Below are positions 1-7,604 of a DNA stretch of 35,690 nucleotides, one piece after another (position 1 is the first letter of the stretch; the number at the start of each line of letters is the position of its first letter). The translations under genes were made by a program, and so were the position numbers. This DNA comes from Pseudomonadota bacterium. Its GTDB lineage: Bacteria > Pseudomonadota > Alphaproteobacteria > Ferrovibrionales > Ferrovibrionaceae. The notes beneath the pieces are model-generated. The model had not been told where the DNA came from and searched no databases. It saw nothing but the letters and a program-made list of their open reading frames with translations. The stretch spans positions 1 through 35,690 of the forward strand of contig JAEYTW010000136.1 in the NCBI GenBank assembly GCA_023433835.1, given 5' to 3'.

Positions 1-2
1 TC

Positions 3-659
3 TTGGCGGGGCGGGCGCCGCGGCGGGCCCGCGGCCCCGACGGTATCGCCACCATGCGATTCTCCTATTGCAACCCGGACAATCCGCGCGGCTACATCGA
101 CGGCCAGATCTACCAGTTCAGCTACGCCTTCGCCGCTGCGGGACAGTCGATCATGCCGGTGTTCGAAGGCATCTCGGTCCATGTCCGCGACGCCTTCGTG
201 CCGCCGCAAACACCGAGTTGGGCCACCGACATCGCGCCGATCCTGATGCAGTACGGCAACCTCTACCCGATCATGAGCCAGGGGCTGTTCAACATCGCCG
301 ACTACGCGACGGTGACGGCCAATGCCCGCCTGCTGTTCTTCGCCTTCACGCGATCGATCGACGATGCCAACTACATGCCTGCGACCCGGGATATCTCGGC
401 GGCCAAGCTGCGGATGATCGTCGAATGGCTGGCGGGCTTCCTGCCTGGGGGCATTCCGTCGGATGCCAGCCTGCCGGTGCTGCCGCAGGGCGCGGTGCTG
501 GCGACGCCCGTCCTGCCGCCGATGACGCCGGCCGACCACCCCCGGCGTTTCCGTCCGGCGGCGGCCAGGGCCGCCATGGCGGCGCTCGGCCCGGCCAGCG
601 ACGGCAAGAATGCGGCCGCACGCGGCTTCCTCGAAAACATGGCCGATTCGGCGGGCTGA
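3..659 (+). CDS. 5'-truncated protein of a ferritin-like gene cluster, function unknown
   Basis: The reading frame is open to the left edge, so the gene very probably begins outside the window. The first in-frame ATG (position 54) has no convincing ribosome binding site. The visible 218 residues contain a YIDGQIY segment, then a block of the kind 'PSWATDIAPILMQYGNLYPIMS ... NYMPATRDIS'. I recall this block from uncharacterised proteins encoded next to ferritin-like (VioB-type) genes. The C-terminus is Pro/Ala rich and looks unstructured. It stops 15 bases before the ferritin-like gene, so the two are probably cotranscribed. No enzymatic motif is visible and no function is proposed. Confidence is high that it is coding and low for any role. 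Confidence 0.75.
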   Translation: MAGRAPRRARGPDGIATMRFSYCNPDNPRGYIDGQIYQFSYAFAAAGQSIMPVFEGISVHVRDAFVPPQTPSWATDIAPILMQYGNLYPIMSQGLFNIADYATVTANARLLFFAFTRSIDDANYMPATRDISAAKLRMIVEWLAGFLPGGIPSDASLPVLPQGAVLATPVLPPMTPADHPRRFRPAAARAAMAALGPASDGKNAAARGFLENMADSAG

Positions 660-674
660 AGCGGGAGACGGACG

Positions 675-1718
675 ATGCTGAAGATCGAACGGAAATATGT
701 CGACCAGGTCCGCCAGGCGGCCGTGCCCGCGGATCTCTACGAGGCGGTGCAGAAGGCGATCGAGCTCGAGCATTCGACGATCCCGACCTATCTGTGCGCC
801 TATCTCACGCTGAAGCTCGGCACCAACCAGGAAGTCGCCTCGATCATCCGCAGCGTGGTGATGGAGGAGATGCTGCATATGTGCATCGCCTCCAACCTGA
901 TGATCGCCATCGGCGGGCATCCGGCGATCAACACGCCGGATTTCATCCCAAGCTATCCGGGGCCGCTGCCGATGAACATCGGCGACGTCATCGTGCCGCT
1001 CGAGAAATGCTCGATCGATCTGGTGCAGAACATCTTCATGGAGATCGAGAAGCCCGAGCAACCCATCGAGTTTCCGACACTGCTGCAGGCCGATGCCGCC
1101 CCGCAATATGCGACGATCGGCGAATTCTATGCCGCGATCGATGCCAAGCTGCGCGAACTGGGCCAGCCCGCCTTCATCGGCAATTTCGCCGAGGAATTCA
1201 TCGACAATACCTGGTTCCCGCCCGACCAGCTGTTCCCGATCACCAGCCCGCGCAGCGCGTCCGACGCCATCCAGGTGATCGTGCGCCAGGGCGAGGGCAC
1301 GCCGACCTCGCCGCTCGATGCGCAAGGCGAGGTGGCGCACTACTACCGTTTCGAGCAGATCGTGAAGGGCCGCCTCCTGGTGCAGGACCGCACCGAGCCG
1401 GCCGGCTTCGCCTTCCGCGGCGCGGTCGTGGCCCTCGACGATCGCGCGGTCTGGAACATGCAGCCCAATCCGAACCCGGACGACCTGCCGGCGGGCAGCC
1501 GGGCGCGGCATGTCTCGATCCTGTTCGCCTATACCTACACCCAGCTGCTCGGCGCGCTGCACGACACCTTCAACGGCGATCCCAAGGCTTTCGACCGGGT
1601 GATGGGCCTGATGTACGACCTGCGGCTGCAGGCCCAGGAAGTGCTGTCGATACCCCTGCCCGGCAGCGAGACACTCCAGACCGGCCTTGCCTTCCGCTAC
1701 CAGCCCTCGGCTTCCTAG
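675..1718 (+). CDS. Ferritin-like (VioB-type) domain protein
   Basis: A 347-residue protein. The N-terminal third carries the pattern of a ferritin-like four-helix bundle: ELEH at residues 30-33 and EEMLHM at 64-69, the E...ExxH type of carboxylate/histidine ligands that bind a metal pair. This domain class is the one found in the iminophenyl-pyruvate dimer synthase VioB of violacein synthesis and in many uncharacterised bacterial proteins. The present protein is far shorter than VioB and holds essentially only that module plus a C-terminal extension. ATG 675 is preceded by GGGAGACGG. It lies 15 bases after the upstream gene and 10 bases before a secreted protein gene, so the three look like an operon. 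Metal-dependent redox chemistry is plausible, but the substrate cannot be inferred. Confidence 0.85.
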   Translation: MLKIERKYVDQVRQAAVPADLYEAVQKAIELEHSTIPTYLCAYLTLKLGTNQEVASIIRSVVMEEMLHMCIASNLMIAIGGHPAINTPDFIPSYPGPLPMNIGDVIVPLEKCSIDLVQNIFMEIEKPEQPIEFPTLLQADAAPQYATIGEFYAAIDAKLRELGQPAFIGNFAEEFIDNTWFPPDQLFPITSPRSASDAIQVIVRQGEGTPTSPLDAQGEVAHYYRFEQIVKGRLLVQDRTEPAGFAFRGAVVALDDRAVWNMQPNPNPDDLPAGSRARHVSILFAYTYTQLLGALHDTFNGDPKAFDRVMGLMYDLRLQAQEVLSIPLPGSETLQTGLAFRYQPSAS

Positions 1719-1728
1719 GAGAAGATCC

Positions 1729-2781
1729 ATGCGCATGACGATGCATCTGGCCGCGACTGCCATCCTGGCCGCCGGCCTGGGCCTTGCGGCACCGGCGGCC
1801 CGGGCCGACGACGGCGATGTCTACTCGACCTACGGCACCCATAACCCGCCGGACAAGTCGAACTGCCAGAACCCCAAGACCTGCGTCTACAAGCGGACGA
1901 AGGGCGAGCCGAGCAATCCCAGCTGGCCGAAATACTGGACGTCGAGCTGGAACATGTACCGCGTCTACGAAGGCTTCCAGCAGAACCCGCCGCCCTATGA
2001 CGGCAAACCGCCTGCGGGCACGACCTACGAGGAGTCGCGCGGCACGACGTATTACGATTCGACCATCGAGACCCCGCATGGCCGCGGCGCGATGGAGGAG
2101 CATTACGAGAAGAAGTGCCTGCCGATCTTCCCGATGGAGAACAACTACAGCTGCTCGTTCATCTCGCTGGGGCCGATCGCGTTCTTCGTCACCTATGACG
2201 ACCGGCCCAAGGACATGCCGCCGGTCTGCCTGTTCTCGCCGATGAACCATCCGCCGGCGCGAGATTTCATCAAGCATCTGCCCTACAGCCTGGCCGACAG
2301 CATGCGCACCAACCCGGGCGGGCAGGGCAAGCCGAAGCTGCAGGGCTACTCGTTCTGGATGGATCCGGCCCAGGGCGGCAAGATCATGCAGACCGGCGTC
2401 AGCCCCGATCAGACCGACAAGGGCTACATCATGTTCGGCTACGGCTTCTACGCGGCGGCGACGCCCGACGCCGTCGACAAGAAGGCCAAGCCCTACCGCC
2501 ATCCGCAATCCTTCTACTTCTCGGGCTTTCCCGGCTTCCCGCCGGGTTCGACCATGAAGCCGCCGGCCTGGTTCGCGCCGATCGTCAGCCAGAACTACAC
2601 CGACTTCGCAATGCGCAAGCCCAACAAGGCGGGAACCTGGGACCAGGTCTGGAACCTGGATTACAGGAAGCTTCCCAAGTGCCAGCTGTTCAACCCGCCC
2701 GGCGTGGCCGGCGCGCTGACCGCGGCGGCACCGGGCAGCAGCACCAAGATGCCGCCGACCTGGGGTGACCTGAAGAAGTAG
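1729..2781 (+). CDS. Secreted cysteine-containing protein of unknown function
   Basis: 350 residues starting at ATG 1729. The start is fixed by AGGAG at 1717-1721, which overlaps the stop of the ferritin-like gene. The first ~25 residues form a typical Sec signal peptide: a short basic start, a hydrophobic Leu/Ala core, and an AxA-type cleavage site ending in ARA before DDGD. The mature part is rich in Tyr, Pro, Lys and aromatic residues. It has six cysteines (SNCQNPKTC near the N-terminus, then KKC, YSC, PVC, PKC), consistent with disulfides in the periplasm. I do not recognise the family and see no enzymatic motif. Its position behind the ferritin-like gene suggests a shared pathway. A GC-rich hairpin follows the stop. 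Confidence 0.8.
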   Translation: MRMTMHLAATAILAAGLGLAAPAARADDGDVYSTYGTHNPPDKSNCQNPKTCVYKRTKGEPSNPSWPKYWTSSWNMYRVYEGFQQNPPPYDGKPPAGTTYEESRGTTYYDSTIETPHGRGAMEEHYEKKCLPIFPMENNYSCSFISLGPIAFFVTYDDRPKDMPPVCLFSPMNHPPARDFIKHLPYSLADSMRTNPGGQGKPKLQGYSFWMDPAQGGKIMQTGVSPDQTDKGYIMFGYGFYAAATPDAVDKKAKPYRHPQSFYFSGFPGFPPGSTMKPPAWFAPIVSQNYTDFAMRKPNKAGTWDQVWNLDYRKLPKCQLFNPPGVAGALTAAAPGSSTKMPPTWGDLKK

Positions 2782-2791
2782 CCCGCCGCTG

Positions 2792-2819
2792 CCCGGGCCC
2801 GCCCGCATGCGGGCCCGGG
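2792..2819 (+). terminator. GC-rich hairpin after the ferritin-like operon
   Basis: A perfect 11-bp inverted repeat (CCCGGGCCCGC / GCGGGCCCGGG) with a 6-base loop starts 10 bases after the stop codon at 2781. There is no T-run after it, so it is either a weak intrinsic terminator or an mRNA-end stabilising hairpin. Its position at the end of the three-gene operon and before the next gene supports a transcript-end role. Confidence 0.55.
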
Positions 2820-2841
2820 GGATTGATGCTAGGGTCGGCCG

Positions 2842-3990
2842 ATGCTGACCCAGCTCGCCATTTCCGGCTATCGCTCGATTCGCGACCTGACGCTCGGCCT
2901 GCGCCGCCTCAATGTGGTCACCGGCGCCAACGGCAGCGGCAAATCGAGCCTCTATCGTGCCCTGCGCCTGCTGTCGGAAACCGCCCAGGGGCGCCTCGTC
3001 GGGTCGCTGGCGCAGGAAGGCGGGCTGTCCTCGGCCCTGTGGGCGGGGCCTGAGCAGATCAGCCGGTCGATGCGCGCCGGCGAACATCCGCTACAGGGTG
3101 TCAGGCGTGCCGGGGTGGTCAGCCTGAAGCTCGGCTTCACCACCGACGATTTCGGCTATGCGGTCGACCTCGGCCTGCCGGTCGGGGGCCCCTTTCCGCT
3201 CGATCCGGAAATCAAGGTCGAGGCGATGTGGGCGGGGCAGATGGTCCGGCCTGCCAACATGTTCGCCGAACGGCGCGGGCCGACGGTGCGCCTGCGCCGC
3301 CACGCGACCGGCGACTGGCGGCGCCTCCCGACCCAGCTGGCGCCTTACGACAGCATGGTCACCCATTGCGCCGACCCGGAAGACGGCCTGGAACTGCTGC
3401 GCATGCGCGACCGGATGCGCGGCTGGCGCTTCTATGATTCGCTGCGCACCGACCGCGAGGCGCCGGCCCGCCGGCCGCAGGTCGTCACCTATACGCCGGT
3501 CCTGGCCAGCGACGGCGGCGATCTTGCCGCGGCGCTCGCCACCATCCGGGCGATCGGCGATGCCGCGGGCCTCGCCGAGGCCGTCGACGATGCCTTTCCC
3601 GGCGCCACCCTCGCCATCGGCGGCGGCGACTATGCCGGTATCGAGATGCGGCAGACTGGGCTTCTGCGGCCGATGTCGGCGGCCGAACTGTCCGACGGCA
3701 CCTTGCGCTACCTGTTGCTGATCGCCGCCCTGATGTCGCCGCGCCTGCCGGAGATCATGGTGCTGAACGAACCGGAAGCGAGCCTGCATCCGCAACTGCT
3801 GGCCCCGCTGGCGCGCCTGCTGATCAAGGCGTCGGGCCAATGCCAGGTCGTCGTCGTCTCGCATAGCGAGCCGCTGGTGGAAGCCCTGCGCGAGGCCGAG
3901 GATCTCGCGACCTTCCGGCTGGAGAAGGATTTCGGCGAGACCGGGGTCGCAGATCCCGGCGAAACGCGCTGGGCCTGGCCGTCCCGGTAA
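2842..3990 (+). CDS. AAA family ATPase, SMC/RecF-like (COG4637 type)
   Basis: A 382-residue stand-alone ATPase. The N-terminus 'LTQLAISGYRSIRDLTL' is the typical first strand of SMC/RecF/OLD-like ATPases. Walker A follows at residues 28-36 (GANGSGKSS). The C-terminal half has the signature/Walker B block 'MVLNEPEASLHPQLL' (about 307-321) and a 'VVVSHSEPL' switch. Asn replaces the first Walker B Asp, but LNEPE is, as far as I know, usual in the COG4637 group, so I do not read it as inactivation. No TOPRIM or nuclease domain follows, which separates it from OLD nucleases. No partner gene is adjacent. The start is ATG 2842 with only a weak ribosome binding site. The role is unknown; DNA repair or defence are possibilities drawn only from the superfamily. 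Confidence 0.85.
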   Translation: MLTQLAISGYRSIRDLTLGLRRLNVVTGANGSGKSSLYRALRLLSETAQGRLVGSLAQEGGLSSALWAGPEQISRSMRAGEHPLQGVRRAGVVSLKLGFTTDDFGYAVDLGLPVGGPFPLDPEIKVEAMWAGQMVRPANMFAERRGPTVRLRRHATGDWRRLPTQLAPYDSMVTHCADPEDGLELLRMRDRMRGWRFYDSLRTDREAPARRPQVVTYTPVLASDGGDLAAALATIRAIGDAAGLAEAVDDAFPGATLAIGGGDYAGIEMRQTGLLRPMSAAELSDGTLRYLLLIAALMSPRLPEIMVLNEPEASLHPQLLAPLARLLIKASGQCQVVVVSHSEPLVEALREAEDLATFRLEKDFGETGVADPGETRWAWPSR

Positions 3991-4090
3991 GGTCCGCCGC
4001 CGGTCGTTGACCGCAAAACAGCTGCGCCCGCCATGAGTGGGTACCGATGCGGGTGGATAAAGTGTCGCACCCCGCCGATCGGGACGGATT

Positions 4091-4109
4091 GGAAATTGAT
4101 CGAATTTCC
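4091..4109. promoter_or_regulatory. Palindrome upstream of the chemoreceptor gene
   Basis: GGAAATT and AATTTCC form a perfect 7-bp dyad with a 5-base centre (GATCG), about 90 bases before the chemoreceptor start, in a stretch visibly richer in A/T than the flanking genes. It has the shape of an operator for a dimeric regulator. No specific regulator can be assigned. Confidence 0.35.
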
Positions 4110-4198
4110 GGCTTCTTCTATCTAGGCCGGCCTTAGGCATCGATACCTCGGCGGAATGCAGGCTCATCACCGCCGCTGTTCGGAAAGGCTGGCGTCAG

Positions 4199-6355
4199 AT
4201 GCGGCAGAATCTCCCGGTTACGGCGACCGAACTGGAGCTGGAAGACGATATCCATCTGGTGTCGCAAACCGACACGCGCGGGCGCATCGTCTCGTTCAAC
4301 GACCGGTTCGTCGACGTCTCGGGGTTCGAGCCTGAGGAATTGCTGGGCGCCCCCCACAATGTCGTGCGCCATCCCGACATGCCGGTGGAGGCCTTCGCCG
4401 ATCTGTGGACCACGCTGAAGGCCGGGCGGCCGTGGACCGGCCTGGTCAAGAACCGGCGCAAGAACGGTGATTTCTACTGGGTGCGCGCCAGCGTCTCGCC
4501 GACGTTCGGCGCCGATGGCATCGACGGTTTCGTCTCGATCCGTACCAAGCCGACCACGCAGGAAAAGGCCGAGGCGGAAGCGATCTACCGGCGTTTCCGC
4601 GAGCGCCGCGCCGGCGGGCTCGAGATATCTGACGGCCGCGTGCGCCGCGCCGGCTGGGCGGCCCGCCTGGCCCGGGCGCTGTGCGGCAGCATGCGCCGGC
4701 GCGTGGCGCTGACCTTCGGGCTGCCGTTGTTCCTCACCGCGGGTCTCGGGCTCGCGGCGATGGCGGGCGAGCATGATCCCGCGGTCATTGGCGGTCTGCT
4801 GGCCCTCATCGCGGCCCTGGCCGCGGGACTCGCCTGGCGGCTGTCGCGCGCGATCACCGGACCGATCGCCGAATTGAACCGGGGGTTCGATCGCATCATC
4901 GCCGGCGATTTCAACGGCCGGCTGAAGATCGACTGCGACGATGAGCTGGGGCGTGCGGTCAAGGCCCTGCAGAACATGCAGATCCGCCTTGGCTTTTCGC
5001 TCTACGAGGGCGAGGCGGTGCGGGCGCGGGCCGAGCGCGAGCGGCGCTTGCGCGAGGAGCAGGAGCGGCGGATCGCCGAAACCCAGGCCGAGGGCGAGCG
5101 CCGGCGCTATGCCACCGAGGCAGCCCTGCAAGCCGAGCGGCTGCAGAATGTCGAGCGCGCGGCGCGCGAGCAGGAGGAGCGCGTCGAGGCCGAGCGGCGC
5201 GAGGCGGCCGAGCGGGTGCGGCGGGCCGAGGCGCTGACCGAGCTGATCGTCGATTTCGACGGGGTGATGACCGGCGTGATGGGCACCTTGTCGGCCGCGG
5301 CCGACCGGATGAGCGGCACGGCCAAGGATATCGGCAAGCTGGCGGGCGCGGCCAACGCGGAGGCGAGCAGCGTGTCCGCGGCCGCGCTGCAGACCGACGG
5401 CAATCTCCAGACCGTCGCCGCCGCCTCCGAACAGCTTTCCGCCTCGATCGGCGAAATCGCGCGCCAGATCGCGCGCACCTCGGACATGGCGCGCACCGCG
5501 GCCCGGCAGGGCGAGGAGGCCGGGCTCCGCATCCGCCGCCTGCACGAAACGGCGCAGTCGATCGGCCATGTCGTGGCGCTGATCCGTTCGATCGCCGGCC
5601 AGACCAGCCTGCTTGCCCTGAACGCGACCATCGAGGCGGCCCGGGCCGGCGAGGCCGGCAAGGGCTTCACCGTGGTGGCGAGCGAGGTCAAGAACCTCGC
5701 CGGCCAGACCGGCCGGGCGACCGAGGAGATCGGCAACCTGATCGCCGGTATCCAGCAATCGGTCGACGAAGCGGTCGAGACCATCGTCCGGATTTCCTCG
5801 ACCGTGATGCAGCTCGACCAGGCGGCGACGGCGGTAGCCGCAGCCGTCGAGGAGCAATCGTCGGCCACGCGCGAGATCAGCGGCAATATCCAGCAGGCCG
5901 CGCTGGCCGTCGGCCGCGTCTCGCAAGCCTCGGTCGAGGTGGTGTCGACCGCCGGCCGTTCGTCCGAGGCGGCGGTCGCCGTGCGCGCGGAATCGGCCAG
6001 GGTCGAGGATGTCTCGCTCGACCTGCGACAGCAGGTGGCCAATTTCCTCAAGGCTGTCAGGTCGGCCGGCGAGCGACGCGGCTTCGCCCGGACCCGGCTC
6101 GATCGGGCGGCGACGATGACCATGGCCGGCACCGAGGTCGCCGGGCGGCTCAGCGATCTCGGCGTGGGCGGGGCGCGCTTTGCCGCCGCGGTGGCCTGCG
6201 CGCTGCCGGGGATGACCGTCGGCTTGCGCATCGCGGGCCTTGCCCGCGTCCTGCCCGGGCGCATCGCCGGCTGCGATGCCGGCGGCGTGCGCATCCAGTT
6301 CCTGTTGCCCGACGATCTGTCGGCCGAGATCGAAGCCTTCGTCGCCCGCGTTTGA
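4199..6355 (+). CDS. Aer-like methyl-accepting chemotaxis protein (PAS-HAMP-MCP signal, PilZ-like tail)
   Basis: 718 residues. An N-terminal PAS domain (about 10-115) has the Aer-type block 'NVVRHPDMPVEAF', which suggests a redox or energy sensor. Two hydrophobic segments (about 171-189 and 196-213) form a membrane hairpin with almost no periplasmic loop, again as in Aer. A HAMP domain (about 213-262) and a long Arg/Glu-rich coiled coil follow. The signalling domain has its hairpin tip near 465-505 (IAGQTSLLALNATIEAARAG). The last ~85 residues contain 'GRLSDLGVGGARF' and resemble a PilZ domain, a c-di-GMP-binding fold also seen at the C-terminus of Azospirillum chemoreceptors. The DxSxxG motif is altered to DLGVGG and the preceding RxxxR is not clear, so c-di-GMP binding is uncertain. 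A GGAAAGG element lies about 15 bases before ATG 4199. Confidence 0.93.
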   Translation: MRQNLPVTATELELEDDIHLVSQTDTRGRIVSFNDRFVDVSGFEPEELLGAPHNVVRHPDMPVEAFADLWTTLKAGRPWTGLVKNRRKNGDFYWVRASVSPTFGADGIDGFVSIRTKPTTQEKAEAEAIYRRFRERRAGGLEISDGRVRRAGWAARLARALCGSMRRRVALTFGLPLFLTAGLGLAAMAGEHDPAVIGGLLALIAALAAGLAWRLSRAITGPIAELNRGFDRIIAGDFNGRLKIDCDDELGRAVKALQNMQIRLGFSLYEGEAVRARAERERRLREEQERRIAETQAEGERRRYATEAALQAERLQNVERAAREQEERVEAERREAAERVRRAEALTELIVDFDGVMTGVMGTLSAAADRMSGTAKDIGKLAGAANAEASSVSAAALQTDGNLQTVAAASEQLSASIGEIARQIARTSDMARTAARQGEEAGLRIRRLHETAQSIGHVVALIRSIAGQTSLLALNATIEAARAGEAGKGFTVVASEVKNLAGQTGRATEEIGNLIAGIQQSVDEAVETIVRISSTVMQLDQAATAVAAAVEEQSSATREISGNIQQAALAVGRVSQASVEVVSTAGRSSEAAVAVRAESARVEDVSLDLRQQVANFLKAVRSAGERRGFARTRLDRAATMTMAGTEVAGRLSDLGVGGARFAAAVACALPGMTVGLRIAGLARVLPGRIAGCDAGGVRIQFLLPDDLSAEIEAFVARV

Positions 6356-6358
6356 CGG

Positions 6359-7414
6359 CTATGCCGGCGCGCCCAGCCGTTGCAACCAGAACTGCAGCGG
6401 CGTGCCGCCATCCTGCCGCAGGGCGTTTAACAAGACATCGCCGGGCCGGCGGCGCAGCTCGCCCGGTCCGATGCCGAAGGCCTGGTGGAAGGCGCGGCTG
6501 AAGGCGGCATCCGAGGCGAAGCCGTAGCGGTCGCAGATATCGGCTATCCGCTGGCGGCCCCGATGGGGCGCGGTCAGGTCGGCGAAGGCGCGATCAAGCC
6601 GGCGGCGTCGGACATAGGCGGCGAATCCTTCCAGCTGCCGGAAGAGGCGATAGAGCGTCGAGCGCGACAGGCCGAAATGCCGGCATACCGCCTCGGCCGT
6701 CAGGGCGGGCGACGCCAGGTTGGCGTCGACATGACGTCGGATGCGGTCGAGCATGGCGAGTTGTACCGTTTCGACGATACCCTCGGCCGTGGCCGCGGCG
6801 CCGACACAGGCGGCTACCAGCAAGGCGGTGGCCTGATCCATGGCCATCGCCTCCGAAGGCGTCATCCGCGAGGCGGCGTCGACCAGGCTGCGCAGATGGT
6901 CGCCTAGAATGCGGCCCAGCGGATGGCGGTGCGACAGCATCAGCCCGTGCAGGCCGTCGGGATCGCGGACCAGCGGCGCCAGGGTCTGGCGCGGCATCAC
7001 CAGGGTGATGTTGGCGAAATCGGGGTCGGTCGTCGCATAGGGCTGCGACAGGTCGCGGATGGAAATGTCGCCGGCGCGCAGATCGAGGTCGTGGCGCCCG
7101 GCCGTGCCGCAGCTGCCCCCCGAGGTGTAGAGCTGGACGACATAGTGGTCGAGCGGGCTGCGGGCGATCAGGCGGCGGTCGCGCTGGAACCGCTGCCCGA
7201 CCGAGCGGCTCGCCCCGACGATCATCCGGCCGAGATTGTAGCCTTCGAGATCGATGTCGAAACCGTCGCGCCCATCGGATCCTTCGATCCGCACCTCGAA
7301 CAGCGGTGCCGTCGCTTCGCGCCATTCATTGAACGATTCCGCGCGGTTCGGGCCGCAGGACAGCCGGAAATAGGGCAACCGGCTCGCCGGCGCCGCTCCC
7401 TGATCCCCCGTCAC
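6359..7414 (-). CDS. AraC family transcriptional regulator
   Basis: 351 residues. The C-terminal ~100 residues form the two-helix-turn-helix AraC DNA-binding domain: 'LTAEAVCRHFGLSRSTLYRLF' supplies the first HTH and 'IADICDRYGFASDAAFSRAFHQAFG' the second, with the usual GPGELRR end. The N-terminal ~200 residues resemble the AraC-binding-2 type sensor domain. The start is GTG 7414 with GGAG eight bases upstream. It converges with the chemoreceptor gene, with only 3 bases between the stops. The gene upstream on the same strand is the FAD oxidoreductase, which ends about 190 bases away, so this gene probably has its own promoter in 7415-7604. The effector and targets are unknown. Confidence 0.92.
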   Translation of the reverse strand: MTGDQGAAPASRLPYFRLSCGPNRAESFNEWREATAPLFEVRIEGSDGRDGFDIDLEGYNLGRMIVGASRSVGQRFQRDRRLIARSPLDHYVVQLYTSGGSCGTAGRHDLDLRAGDISIRDLSQPYATTDPDFANITLVMPRQTLAPLVRDPDGLHGLMLSHRHPLGRILGDHLRSLVDAASRMTPSEAMAMDQATALLVAACVGAAATAEGIVETVQLAMLDRIRRHVDANLASPALTAEAVCRHFGLSRSTLYRLFRQLEGFAAYVRRRRLDRAFADLTAPHRGRQRIADICDRYGFASDAAFSRAFHQAFGIGPGELRRRPGDVLLNALRQDGGTPLQFWLQRLGAPA

Positions 7415-7604
7415 CGCATCACTCCGTGGCCTTCATCAGATGGGCGGAGAATGCCGTCTTGGGAAGGTGGCGTCGAGAGCGCGATGCGGCTAAGCGGTGA
7501 CAATCTCGCCGGCGCCCAAGTTTGCAGGCAATCTGGCAAAGAATACGTCCAACCAGATCAAGCGGTATCGCGTTTCATTGACGCGGCGGCCGAAGCTCAG
7601 GCGG

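Noticed and set aside
4054..4080. Sigma-28 promoter (TAAAGTGT ... GCCGATCG) for the chemoreceptor gene
   Set aside because: Both boxes are close to consensus, but only 8 bases separate them instead of 11, so a functional sigma-28 promoter is not supported.
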